Of a DNA stretch of 64,000 nucleotides, positions 11,646 through 24,300 are shown piece by piece (position 1 is the stretch's first letter; each line of letters starts with the position of its first letter). The DNA is taken from assembly GCA_030267565.1 (NCBI GenBank), contig BRXU01000027.1, positions 221,001 through 285,000 of the forward strand, given 5' to 3'. A program made the position numbers and the translations under genes. This DNA is from Pleodorina starrii. Taxonomy: Eukaryota; Chlorophyta; Chlorophyceae; Chlamydomonadales; Volvocaceae. The notes under the pieces were generated by a model. That model saw nothing but the letters and a program-made list of their open reading frames with translations, was not told the DNA's origin and did no database searches.

Positions 11646-11981
11646 CTATAGCACTCCACAACCGCCCCTTTCCCTTTCCCCTCCCCCTCCTCCTCCTCCT
11701 CCTCCTGTGGCGGCACTCGCGCACGCCCCGCCCTCAACCCCGCCCCCGTCCCCGTCCCTTCGCTGCGGTGCGGTGCCCTTTTCCTTACCCCGCCCTCGAC
11801 TCCTCCGGTGCCCCCCACCCCGACACCTTCCGCCCATTCACGGGCCATTCGAACGCACCCCTCGCCGCCCGAGCCAACCACTTCTGGGTCTCTCGCCAGC
11901 ATCGCCCCTTGGGCCCCTCGCCGCGTCCGCCGTCGCCACGTGGCTGGCCTGATCACGTCGCCCCCGAGAGCGACCCACGGG

Positions 11982-13521
11982 TCATAACCCGATCCCGGCC
12001 CCGTCCCCGCCCCTGGAGCGACCAGAGGAACATCGTGCGCTGAGGTGGGCGCGGTCCCCCTCCGCGGAGTCCAGGACGAGATCCAGCTCGCTGCGTCCGT
12101 CGGTACGGCCCAGTAGCGCACTCGTGTCGATGAGGGTGATGGCGGCGCTGCCGTACATGACGAGCAGCAGCGCGAGCGCCGCCCGCAGCTGGTTGCGCAG
12201 CCGCATGGCGTTGTCGTACAGGCCCTGCTATGCAGTTTTGCGAGGGCGGGGCAAGATGGCGGGGTGGGTGGGTGGGAGGTAGGGGTTGCGTGTATGCCCG
12301 TGGCCCCACGCAGGCCAGGGTGCCCCTGCCCCGGACGCATTTTGCATGGAACACACGGTCGGTCGCGGCCGTACCCATGCGTGCCGTACTGCCGTACCCC
12401 ATATGACACTGCGGATGGGTGGCCGGTCCGGCAGAAGCCTTTGGCCGTTTGGCGGACAGGCGGCAGAGGACGGTGAGGCAACGTGTCGTCTGCTTGCGCC
12501 CCTCCCCCGCCCGTCGGTGCCGTACAAACTGCGGTACAACCTGACTGGGCGCGCTACCCAGAACCCAGAGACAGACCGAGGGCGGCCGCGGCTGCGGCGT
12601 GCTCTTTCCCTGAGGGCCCCCAAAGCTTCCCAGACGGCTGCCCACATACACATCATGTCCCTGTCGTACCTCGAGGCGAGACACGTCGCAAACGCATTTG
12701 GTGGACTGCAAGAACTCGATCTGTCGGAGGTCCAGGCAAGGCGTTGGGCATCGTCCTCCTTGCGCTGCGCTGCCATCGTCGCGGCTTATCGGGTCAAGGT
12801 TGATAAGGCGCTGCGTGCCTGCGGCGGCAACCACCGCAATTGCAGGGTCTCGTGCCCTGGGCGCGGCGTCTCGGGGGCTGGTGTCCTTAGGGCTGATCCG
12901 CTGGAGCGACAGCTTGGCGACCTCCGCGACCGTCAGGGCGCCGCTCATCCAGCGCGCGTAGTAGAACAAGGAAGCGCAGATCCAAAGCATGAAGCCGACA
13001 TACACCAAATCGGTGGTCGTGCAGACCGCTCGCTGCTGGCATTGTGCGGGTTCCGTGTCGACACGATGATGTGGTTGCCCACTGAAAGGTGACTGCGATC
13101 TGGTGTAAGATATGGCACCAGTCACATGACCGTCAACAATACCTGCAAGCAGGTCAAATGGTTACTCAAGAGTGGCTTAGTGGGAAAACTGGGGACACCG
13201 GTGTCCGACTGTCTGGCAGGAGCTGCCGACGGGGGCTGAAGGCTGCAAGCCATACAAAGATGGGACTTACGCACCTTTCCTCTGCCTGATCTTAATTAGA
13301 GCCATGACGAGGAGACCGGCAATCGTCGCGCCGAACAGACCTGCTGATGCCAAGAAACACAAGTGGGCGACGAAGACACCCGATAACACCGCGTTGACTT
13401 CTTCCTCTGCATATCGAATGGCTTTAAAGGCATTGCTGCAGATAGCACACCTGAAGACATGCAGAGTCAAGTTCTCTGAGCAGGTTGCTAAGTAATAAAG
13501 CACGAAAGCTCCTCGGCGCAA
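11982..13521 (-). CDS. multi-pass membrane protein of unknown function (tentative model)
   Basis: Three minus-strand exons, 13275-13521, 12670-13028 and 11982-12227, join in phase (852 nt, 283 codons plus stop TGA). I do not recognise the family. Exon 1 encodes a long hydrophobic stretch (VLSGVFVAHLCFLASAGLFG and onward to MALI) followed by a basic KIRQRK. Exon 2 starts with a second segment (LVYVGFMLWICASLFYYARW). Exon 3 carries a third (LRAALALLLVMYGSAAITLI) and ends in a Gly/Ser/Arg tail. That gives three or four membrane segments with a roughly 100-residue polar loop between the second and third. The start ATG at 13521 is the first in the frame, but an upstream exon is possible because a GTAAGT-like site lies near 13550. 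The C-terminal tail may be intron read-through. Confidence 0.45.
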
Positions 13522-14810
13522 GGCTTCGCCATGCCACGTTGCCTTGACTTACCAAAACATAAGTGAACAAATGTACACTAGGCACGCGATAGATGCTCGG
13601 AGAAAGATCCCTAAAACGGCGTCGCCTGTCGGAATTCTTGTAAATGATGTTAACTCTATATTGCCCATTTCATGTTGAGCAATTGAAATAATATAACCTT
13701 GCTTATAGTACTGGTAGCGGAGAAGCGGGCTGTTAGTAGAAGTGGGGACGGACCGTTAGTTAGTTATATTTTTTGCACGCAACGAACGGCGGTCCCGCCT
13801 CTACGAATTTCACTTAATTTGCCATGCCGGTTGGGGAGTCATAGGGCCACCAAGTGAAAATTAACCGTTGGTGGTTTCAAGGGATCGGAACGCATAATAG
13901 AAGAACCGATAGTTCTGGGTGCGGAGCTTATAACAATCAACGTCCTATGGCCGTTGCAGCACTTGAAGTGGGAATTTAAGAATAATTAACAACTAATTAA
14001 ATTAATTAATTACAGTGGAAATTCAAGAAGGAGGGTGTACGGGACCGTGTAAGGGCCACGGCGCGCACGGGCATGAGGCGCCTGAACAGGAGGGCGTGGA
14101 TACGTATGATCCGTACGAGCGACGCGGCGGACGCGGATAATGTTCGCCATATGTGCGCCTCAACGAACCGCCACGAATTGTAACGAACTGCAACGAGCTG
14201 CAACGAGCCCTAACGAACCGCACCGTGTGTAGTACGGCAGCTGCAGTCTGCAGAGCTGTGTGCTCTACTGCTCTCCCATGGGGGCCCCTTATTGGACTTG
14301 TATTCATCTTGATACACATTTGGATCCAACTTGAAATTTCCTGTTGGATCCTGTTGGATCCACCCTAATCCACCGCCGCCTGAATCTGGCGACAGCTTGG
14401 AGCACTGTGTAAAGTACCACAACGTAACAAACGCCGCGGGGCGCCGATTCTTTGGATCTTGGATCCTGCGCGAGCCGCGGAGGTTCGAAGCCGCATCGTC
14501 GCGGCTTGCGGCCGCGAGGGCCGGGTGGCGGTGCGCTCCGCGAGTCCGGATGCCCGCCACTGGCTGGGAGCGAAGGCTTGGGCCCAAAGCTTGGCTGGGG
14601 TCAGGGCCTGGGCTCAAGCCCGGGATGAGGCTGGGGGGCTTGGGGAGGGGGGCCTCAGCAGCCGCACGATCTCGTTCCCAAGCCCCTAGCCCCCTTCCTC
14701 TGATGTCTGATCTCCATCCACAGCTCCTGGTAGCCCCGGAAGACACCTTTATTGGCCCGAGCCTGTCCTGCCCCTGGCCATTGCAGCTGCTGCACCTCAC
14801 ACGTTCCCTT
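13522..14810. other. intergenic, AT-richer, no gene supported
   Basis: Contains TTAATT-rich DNA near 13980-14015, a short tandem array of AACGAACYGCAACG-like units at about 14160-14222, and two adjacent GTTGGATCC units near 14340-14360. The 243-codon plus-strand frame at 14331-15062 shows no domain and has atypical composition. Confidence 0.4.
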
Positions 14811-14815
14811 TTACA
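14811..14815 (-). terminator. candidate TGTAA poly(A) signal of the TPR-DEK_C gene
   Basis: TTACA on the plus strand (TGTAA on the minus strand), about 540 nt beyond the stop codon at 15354-15356. Confidence 0.5.
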
Positions 14816-15353
14816 TAATGGGGTAGTCCAGTACGGCAACTACCCAAACGACGAAACAAGTCATCTGCACATACACGCCCGACCCTCCCCGCGGGCGATG
14901 CAGTCCGGCGCCAAACTCTTAAGGCACACCCCCCGACCCCGGGGGGTTGGCCCACCGCCATTTCCTTCGCGGGATCCACTGCTTCACAGCAGCAGCAGCA
15001 GCAGTACCGTGACATCAGCGTTCTTCCCCTCTTGCCCCACTGTCGCACTAGGAGCTATCTAGGGGCTGGAGGCTAGGATCCCATTGCCTGACGTCCTCCC
15101 ACAAACGTAGCTACAGTTTGCCCGCATAGCTGCAATCCGCCGCCGTCGCCGTTTGCCTTCATAAACGGAGGTGCAGCGGCTGAGGCAGCGGCCGCGAAGC
15201 CGGCTGCCGCGCGCCGCTGCGCACGCGGCTCGCGCGCGCCAGCAGTCCCGGGGCCCGCCCCACGCCGCGCCGCCCACCGCACCCCACCACCATCCCTCCC
15301 TGCCTCTCTCCACCCACCCACCCATCCCTACCGCCCGCTCGCCATCCGCCGGC

Positions 15354-18300
15354 TCAGGCCCGTATCCCCGCCCGGGCGGCCATCTCCCGAATGAGCCCGT
15401 TCTTGCTAGCCACATCAATGCCGAATTTCTCGCAGAGACAGGCGCGCAGCTGCCGCACAGAGCACGAGCCCGGGTCCACCACTGCAGCTCACACGCGCGT
15501 TCGCACACATGCACACGCGCGCACACACACACACACACGCGCACAGACACACACATGCACACGCGCGCAGACGCCCATGAAAACGCGTGGTCGTACAACA
15601 TACATGGCGAAGCGCGAGCGGAGACGCGCCGAGGTGGCAGCCAGCGGCGGCGGCGCGGACGAACGCGGATGGGCCAAACACGTGGACACGGGGAAGAACA
15701 TGGACCACCATGGCCGAGGCGTCAAGGCGGTGACGCGAGCGTGCAGGCAGTTGCGGCGGGCAGAACAGGGGCAAAGGGGCAAAGGGGCAAAGGGCGAGGG
15801 GAGGCCTGGGAGCGGGGCCGAGGCCGAGGATCGGAGTGCGGCAGCGGTGGAGAGATGGGAGTGAGGAGGGCGCACGGGGGGTCCTTAGGGCACCTGGGGA
15901 TGGAGGTGGTGGTTTCCGAGTACAGTAAGGCCTGAAGGCTGAAGGCTAAACGCGCCTAATTGGCAGCGCAATGCACAGCCGAGGAGCAACGTCCCTCCGA
16001 GGGCGGGTTCTCTGTTGTCGCCATCTTGGGTGCGGTAACGCTCTCTTGAGCGCACGCGCCGTCATGTAACAACCCCCTCCTCCTCCACCTCCTCCTCCAC
16101 CTCCTCCACCTCCTCCCCCACCTCCACCTGCCAGCCCAGTCCGAACGCCAAACCGCCGCAGCCCTTCCACCCCCCTTCCTTCATGTACTCCGGCTCCTAC
16201 CCGGGGATGGACCCCAACCCCACGCAACCCCACATATACACACAACCTCGACAACCCACCTTTCAGCAGCGCCTCCGTGGCGGCACGGACCTGCGCGTCA
16301 CTCGGCATCACCGGCGCCGCAGCGGCAGCGCTGCCGCTGCTGCCGTCGCCACCGGAAGGGCGCGCAGCGGCGGTGTCGCCGCCGTCGCGGCCCGCGCCGC
16401 CGGTGACGGCCGTGTCCGCCAGCATCAGCCGGTACGACACACTGGTGTCGTCGTCGCTGAGCGCGTCGTTCGTCGACGGCTGCGGCCGGGCTCCAGGCGC
16501 CATCGGCAGATCCTCATCAGGCGCACGGTACTCGTCGCTGTAGTGGTCTCGTTGGTTGTAGCCCGTTGGGTCGGTGTTGTAGTTGGCGGCCGACTGCGGG
16601 CGGGTGCGCCATGGCGGGGGGTGAGCGTTGGGGTAGGGGTTTGCGGTTGGGACAGGATGTGCATGTGCATGTGCATGTGCATGTGCATGTGTCCCATTGT
16701 CTTACCACGGCGGCATCAGATCGGCCCCCGCACTCACACCCCCGCACCTCCCCTGCAAACCCGCAGCTCTCACATGCGCAACCGCGCGCCAAGGTCGCCC
16801 GCTCGCCGGGCCGTCGCAGCCGCACCCCATGGCCGCCCTCCGCCACTTGGCCACCCGCACAACCAGGCGCACCGTCCCCCCTTCCTAAACCCCCACCCCA
16901 GAGGTCGCCGCTCCTCCGATATTGGTAAGGCAACAGGTATGCCTGGGAAACACATGTTGCTGGGTTCCGGACTGCCGGCGTCCCTCTGCTGCGGTACAAT
17001 TTTTACTACCACCCATACGCACTCATGCGCATACTCCATCCTCTCCCCAACCTTCACCCACTCAAACACCCCCGCGCCCCCACATGTGTCCCCACCTGCA
17101 CCGCCTCATGCAGCGACTCGCAGACCAATTTCACACCCATTGGGTCGAAGAAGGCCTTGAGCTGCCCGATGTACGGCACGGCACGGTGGGCCACCAGGAT
17201 GGAGGACGGCCGGGCGGGCTTCCCTGCGGAGTCCCGGGTGGGTCGGAACAGTGGACGGGACGTGGCATGAGGCGGGATGAGGGTGGGACGAGGGCGGGAC
17301 GAGGAAAGGGTCGGGGACAGAAACCCGAGCCATCCGCGCGCGCCCACCACGCAAGTCGCCACCGGGCATAAACCCACCACCCACCCACCCACCCTCGATA
17401 GGCCTGGCGATGGCAAGACAATAGCTGTTGCGCAGCGCGGGGAAGCGAGGCTTCCCCGGAGTGAATTGGCCGAAGGCTCGCTGGCTGCCGTCGGCGGCCG
17501 ACATGCAGCTGACGGTGTAATACACCAGTCCCGTATCCCGGTCGCGCGTAGCTGTGTCCTGGGGGGGAGCGAGGGGGCGAGGGGGCGAAGGGGCGCGAGG
17601 CAAGAGGCGGGCGAGGGCGAGGAAGGGGTCGGAAAGCGGCGAGGCAGGCTGGCAACGGGGCCGGGGCCAAGGGGCGAGCGCGGGGAGAGGGCGTGGGAAA
17701 GAGGGCAGCGGTGCGGCAGCACGGCGGCGCAAGGGCGGAGGTGAGGTGCGGTGGGGTGCGGTGCGGTGCGAGGGCCTCTGGCGGTGCGGCGCGGTGTGGC
17801 GCGAACGCGCGCGAAGAAAGGAAGGAAGGCACTCTTGGATCCCAACCCCCACCCCCCACCCCCAACCCCCAACCCCAACCCCAGAACTGCACCCAGTACA
17901 GCGATACACTGCGGGTGCGCCCCTGGCCCGCCTCTGCAGCCCATCCACACCCACACCCTCACACCGACCCTTGCACCCACCACCCTCCGCACCCACCGTC
18001 CAACTCGTGTTGATTCGGAGCGCGTAGTCCATGGGCGCCCGAGCAGCCTCTGCACCGCAGCGGGGACGGCGGCACCACTTGTCACTTGGCACCAGACACA
18101 CACACACACACGCCCAGTTGGGGCGCCTCGGTCCACTCCACTCCACTCCACCCGCTCAGCCCTCATGCATCGTCCTACCAAACCATAACAACCCCCAAAT
18201 CCCATCCCAGCTCCCAACTCCACCACCGAGCAGCCACAGCGCCGTCTCGCGCTCCGCCTTTCCTTCCCGCCCTAAGGCCCCTCCCATTCCACCACACCGC

Positions 18301-21300
18301 CGCACACCGCCGCATACCGCCACACACACCCCTCCATCCCTAAACCACCCACTGCACCCCACCACCTGCACCTCACCCTCAATCGAGCACGCCGCCTCCC
18401 ACAGTGGCCGCAACATGGCCGACGCCTGGTACGCCTCCGACCTTCCGGCGGCTGCCAGCAGCGGGTTCTGGGTGACCGCCCTGAGGCCGCCGGTGGGGTC
18501 CACCCCCAACATGTCAGGTGTGGACAGCCCCCACACCGCATCCATGGCACGGAGCTGCGGGGCAGGAGCAGGAGCCCGCCGGGAGACGCAGGGGCAGCGG
18601 CAGGAGCAGGGGCAGCGGCAGGAGCAGGGGCAGCGGCAGGAGCAGGGGCAGCGGCAGGAGCAGGGGCAGCGGCAGGAGCAGGGGCAGCGGCAGGAGCAGG
18701 GGCAGCGGCAGGAGCAGGGGCAGCGGCAGGAGCAGGGGCAGCGGCAGGAGCAGGGGCAGCGGCAGGAGCAGGGGCAGCGGCAGGAGCAGGGGCAGCGGCA
18801 GGAGCAGGGGCAAGAGCGAGGGCGGCATGAGCGGCAGGGGCATCGAGCGCGGCAGGGGCGGCACAACAAACCAGAGTAATCCGAGGGACGGCATTGCATT
18901 GCATGTGGTGTGGCAACGGATGGCCGCGGCGCTGCGAGGTCCTTCACGCGGCGGGCTGTCTCCCACGCCGTATGCCACCCCAGGCAAGGCGTCAACCGGG
19001 CTGTGCTGCTTCCGGCATCTGCCTGTCTTCCCCCCCCCCACCGCTGCGGCATCTTCTTTTTACCCCCCCGGGGGCACACCGACTCGCTGGCCCAACACAG
19101 GCCCCGGACTGGAGAGGCAGTAGCCCCCCCCGGACCTTATCACTCCCTGACCCCCCCGGACAAAGCGGTGGCAGCGGTACCTGCGCCTGGGGCAGGTGGC
19201 GGCCGATCCAGGCGCGCCACTTGTCCCGCGCCTCGAAGGGTCCCTGGGGAGGGATGGATTCGAAGCGCCACGGCTGCACGCCTGCGCACCGCCGGGGGGG
19301 AACCGAGGGGAAGGGGGCGAGGGGGCGGTGGGGGCGAGGGGGCGGTGGTGGCGCGGGCGTTGGGGGCCCCGGCGTAGGCGTTTGGCGCCGGGCGCGCACG
19401 ACGCGCTTTGGCACGGTCCCGTGACCGGGAAGCTGACACCGGGAAGCTGCGCGTGGCGGATGGTACCGGTACCGGCGGGTGGCGGGTGGCGGGTGGCGAA
19501 GTGGGCGTACCCCTGTCCTGCAGCTAGAGGGGAAGAGGAGTGCCGCCCCGCATGCGCAGCAACAACCCACGTACCCGACCCTCGCACACCCACCCCTTTC
19601 CCTCCTCGACCCTTCCACCCCCAGCCCCCCTCCCCCCGTGACCCCCCAACCTCACGCCGCCAGCCAACCGCCCCAAAGCCATCCAAGTCAGGCGAGGAAG
19701 CCAACACAACCGAGGCAGCCCAGCCAGCTACTTAACTGCCAACTGACTGCTCGTCCAACCACTCACTCCACCCCGTCCCAGCCACCCAGGCACCCAGCCA
19801 CTCACCCCGCCAAGTCACACCCACCCCCCCAGGCATCCCCCCCAGGCACCCACCCACCCTGGAGCCGCTTCTCCGCCTCCCGCAGTCGCTCCTGCAGCTC
19901 ATCGTCGGTCCGCGGCCGCATCAGCGCCAGTGCCTGAGCGTAACACAGCTGCGCCAGCTGCCACTGCTGCATCGCCTGAGGCAGGGAGGGAGGGAGGCAG
20001 GGAGTGAGGGAGGGAGGGAGGCAGGGAGGGAGGCAGGGAGGGAGGGAGGGAGGGAGGGAGGGAGGGAGGGAGGGAGGGAGGGAGGGAGGGAGGGAGGGAG
20101 GGAGGGAGGGAGGGAGGGAGGGAGGGAGGGAGGGAGGGAGGGAGGGAGGGAGGGAGGGAGGGAGGGAGGGAGGGAGGGAGGGAGGGAGGGAGGGAGGGAG
20201 GGAGGGAGGGAGGGAGGGAGGGAGGGAGGGAGGGAGGGAGGGAGGGAGGGAGGGAGGGAGGGAGGGAGGGAGGGAGGGAGGGAGGGAGGGAGGGAGGGAG
20301 GGAGGGAGGGAGGGAGGGAGGGAGGGAGGGAGGGAGGGAGGGAGGGTGGGAGGCAGGGAGGGAGGGAGGGAGGGAGGCAGGGAGGGAGGCAGGGAGGCAG
20401 GGTGGGAGGCAGGGAGGGAGGGAGGGAGGGAGGGAGGGAGGGAGGCAGGGAGGGAGGCAGGGAGGGAGGCAGGGAGGGAGGCAGGGAGGGAGGCAGGGTG
20501 GGAGGCAGGGAGGGAGGCAGGGAGGGAGGCAGGGAGGGAGGCAGGGAGGGAGGCAGGGAGGGAGGCAGGGAGGGAGGCAGGGAGGGAGGCAGGGAGGGAG
20601 GCAGGGAGGGAGGGAGGGAGGCAGGGTGGGAGGCAGGGTGGGAGGCAGGGAGGGAGGGGGGCAGGGAAATAGATAAGGTACCGCAGCGAAGGGACGGAGC
20701 GAAGCGAGGGAGGGAGGGGGGCAGGTTATAAGAGTGCAATGTATCCTTGGATCTGGATCTGGATCTGGATCTGGGGGCGGCAACCAGCCCCCGAGATACC
20801 TATGGACAGCAAGACCAGGTAAAGGCGCAGATCAGGAAGCAAGCAAGAGAGCAAGAGAGGGAGGGAGGCAGAGAGCGAGGGAGGCCGCCTCCAATTCCAC
20901 CGCTGCGGTCGCGTCTTTATCACCCCGGACCCCGCTACCCTCCCCCTTCTCCCCGCCTCGCCTCGCCCGCCCCTTCCCCTTCCCCTTCCACTTCCCCAGC
21001 CGCACCTCATACACGGCCGCCAGGCGGCTCCAGGAGCGGGCGTTACGCGGGTCGCAACGCACGCTGTAGTTGCCTTCGTAGCGCGCAGCGGCCAGTCGGC
21101 CCAACTTGAGAAGCGCGAAGCACCTGGCAGGCAGGGAGGGAGGGAGGGAGGGAGGGGGGCGTAGTGGGCCGTCCAGCGGAGGTGGGTGGGTGGGTGGGGG
21201 GGGGGGGTGGGTGGGTGGGTGGGTGGGTGGGGGGTGGGGGGTGGGGGGGTGGGTGGGTGGGTGGGTGGGTGGGTGGGTGGGGGAGGTGGCCACATGGACG

Positions 21301-24300
21301 GGGATCCGTGCCGCCCACCCACCCGTGGGGGGAAACGGTGGACGGGGGCACCCAGAGGGCGCCCAGAGGGCCGGAGGACCGACCGGTATTGGTAAGCCTG
21401 GGAGGGCAACGGTGACCCGCACCTGTTGTTTCGGTGTGTGGGCTCGTCCCAGTCCAAGGCCACTGCGTTGGTGTAGCAGCTCAGCGCCTGCTCGTACAGC
21501 CCCGCCTTGAACGCCTCGTTACCGCGCAGGCGCAGTCGGGTGGCCCGCTCGCGCAGCGACTCGTCGGCGGCACGCACGTGGGCGAAGCTGCGCAGCGCCA
21601 TCCTGGGGGGCGGGGCAGGCAGGGGGGGCAGACGTGCGTTGTGCGTGTATGTGTGTGTGTGTGTGCGTATGTGTGTAAGTGCGTGTGTTATTGGTTCTCG
21701 TGGGTCCGCGTTTCAAAGCGACCGCGGTCCGAAGCCCAGGGTGCACCAGCAAAGGGTTGAAGTGCAGCACGGAAGAGAGCTCCAACAGTGACCGTGCCCG
21801 TGCGTGGTTGGGGGTTAGCCCACGTATGGGCCGGAAGACCGGGGCGTGCACGTGCGCACACCCGTGCGTGTTTGGGGGGAGGGCGGTCCCAACTCCTGCC
21901 CGTCCCTCCCTCCCTCCCTGCCTCTTGTATAGACATATGCCGCTGGTGTACACCTCACCTCACCTCACCTCACCCCACGGAGGGGCGCGCTCTGGGGCTC
22001 AACCCGGACGTCCTCCCCCCGGGTGCACAACTCCCTTCTGAGACAACAACACATGACCATCTTCTCGACCCCCCCCTCTCTCCCTCCCGCCCCCTCTCTC
22101 TCACGCACATACACACACACGCGCGCGCACGCTCGCGCCAGGCAGGCAACCCCGACCCGCCTGTTGTAGGTGACCCGCATATCGAGCACGACCGGCCCCT
22201 CCACCGCCATCTGCAACCTGGGGTCCAGCGGAAAGGCCGCCAGCGCCGCCACAATGCCGCCCGACAGGTAGCGCTCCTGCTGCTCCTTGCTCAGCTCGCC
22301 CCAGGCGTGACCCAAGAAGCTGCGAGGCCCGGCGATTGCGGGGGTTGGGAGGGCGGGGGGCGAGGGTGCGGCAGCGTGCGGGCGTGCGGGTGGGGGGTGG
22401 ATATGTGCCTGGTATGTGCGTGGGTGTGGAACAGCGGGGGGGGTGTGGATGTGCTCATGGGAGGAGCGCCCCTGATGAGGAGCCGCGGCGCTCCACCTCC
22501 TGACACCACTCATCCAGTCGCGCCGGTGACTGGCGCCACACCCACACCCCGACCCCCCGCAATCCATCCATCCATCCATTCATCCCTCGTCACAGCCTCG
22601 ACTTGCACGCACAGCCTTGAGTGGGGAGAGCCAGCGTGCTCTCGCTGGCATCAGGGCAGCCAGCCCGCTCAGCGGACCAGCCCTCGTCAGCCCACCCACA
22701 CCCACACACCTCCACCTCCACCTCCACTCGCGCACCTGTCTGTCTTCTGCTCTCTTGTATCGCTGGGTGGGTTCTGGGCTTGCGCTGGGCACCACCTGCC
22801 GAGGCCTTTTGCCGAATGCTCCACTCCCTCCCCCCAAAGGCGCAAACCTCCCCTTTGCTCTTGCACTGTGGCGGCCCCACGGGAACCAATAACACACGCA
22901 CACACGCACACGCACACACGCGCACACACCCCACCATCGCACCGCCAAGCCCCCCCCCACATACGCCAACCTCCCAAGCGACCCCCACTCGCGCTCCCCC
23001 CCCCAAGCCCCACCGGAGGAAGGCGGTGGGCAGTGGGTCCCGCTCGCTGGGCCCCGGCGGCTCCACATCCTCACACATCGCCTCAAACAAGCACTGCGGC
23101 CGCCGCCTCCGCCGCCGCCGCCGCAGCGCCCACCGCGGCTCGCCGCCGTCGCCCAGCCCGTACTCCAGCTCCGGAACCTCCGCCCCCGGGTGCCCATTCG
23201 CCGCGGGCCGGCCCCGGCGCGCTCCACCACCACTCCCGCCGATGCCAAGCCCCGCCTCCGCGCCTGAATCGGTCCCCGCATCGGACCCCGCGTCGCTGGA
23301 GTCGTCTGCGAAGTCGGCGTAGGCGGGGGCTGCGCCGCCGGGCAGTGAGTCGTCCTCCGGCCGCGGCCGCAGCCGCCGCCGTGCGAGGTACTTGGCGCGC
23401 CGCGCGTCGAGACGGGGGTAGAAGCGCACGAGCGGCTCCAGCAGCGTCTCGGCGCAGTAGCGACGCAGCGCGGCGTTGCTGCCGGCGGCGATGCCGCAGG
23501 CGGCGACCAGGCGCTCCAGGATGTACTGCCCCTGGTCCGTGGCCTGGCCCCTGCCATACATCCTGCGGTACGACTGTCCGAACCGGTAGCGCGCCGCCAG
23601 GTCGCGCAGCAGCGGCGGCAGCGCCGCGAAGAAGCCCTGCCGCCGCAGCGCCTCCGCGGGCTTGGGCCAGCGGCACAACTCCGCCACTACACCCGTCGCC
23701 ACCCGCCGCAGCGAGTGGTGAGGCAGCCGCCACACGGGCAGCGGCGGCGGCGGCTGGCCGCCGCCGCCGCGGCGGCGGTTGCCGCCGCTGCCGCCGCCTG
23801 CCGGCGGCGGCGCCGGCGGCGCCGGTGGCCGTACGGCCACCACCACGTCCCGCTCCGACGCCGACGCCGCCAGGTCGCCGTTGGGGGGCCATTCCCGTGT
23901 GACGAGATCGTTCAGGAGCTGCAGGCTGGTTTCGGAGAGCATGGCGGCGGGCGGCTGCGAGGCGTGGTGCAGGTCAGTCAGAAGGCGGTGCAGCGCCGCG
24001 ACGCGGGAGGGGAGGGAGGCGGCGCGGTCGCGCAGTCGGTGCAGGAGGTCGCGGCAGCTGCCGGTTGTGTGTGGCGCCGTTCCGATGAGAGATAGAGGGC
24101 CACAGGGGGGGGGCAAGGGGGGTATGTGAACAGCTTAAGGAAGCCGGCTGCTGACTGGCTGGCATACGGGAGGTGAAAAGAGTCGGGGAGGAATGCCGGA
24201 GGTGATGAAGTGGGCGGAAGGATGGGCGGCGGTTTAGGGGACGGAGGGCGAGGGGGGCTGGTGGTGGGAGGTGGGAGGTGGGAGGGCGGGTGGGTGGTGG

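Larger units (their letters stand above)
9390..11981. other. convergent intergenic region, possible extra minus-strand exons
   Basis: No complete gene is supported. A minus-strand TGTAA lies at 10285-10289. Two isolated minus-strand open stretches look weakly coding: 10574-10669 (product begins MPYYRYGVWRVLM, followed by a GTAAGAG donor) and 11303-11394 (product contains EEMYGIVHVCVVLSEPD). Either could be a 3' exon of the membrane-protein gene, but I could not connect them in phase. Confidence 0.35.

Noticed and set aside
18518..19123. Open frames with Gly-Arg-Ser-Arg or Gln-Glu-Gln-Gly-Gln-Arg repeats
   Set aside because: They are translations of the 18-bp intronic minisatellite, which is open in every frame because the unit length is a multiple of three.
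19899..20783. Long open frames in several directions made of Leu-Pro-Pro-Ser or Arg-Glu-Gly-Gly repeats
   Set aside because: They are translations of the intronic (GGGA)n microsatellite, with no start context or domain; the real exon (19858-19975) only touches one edge.
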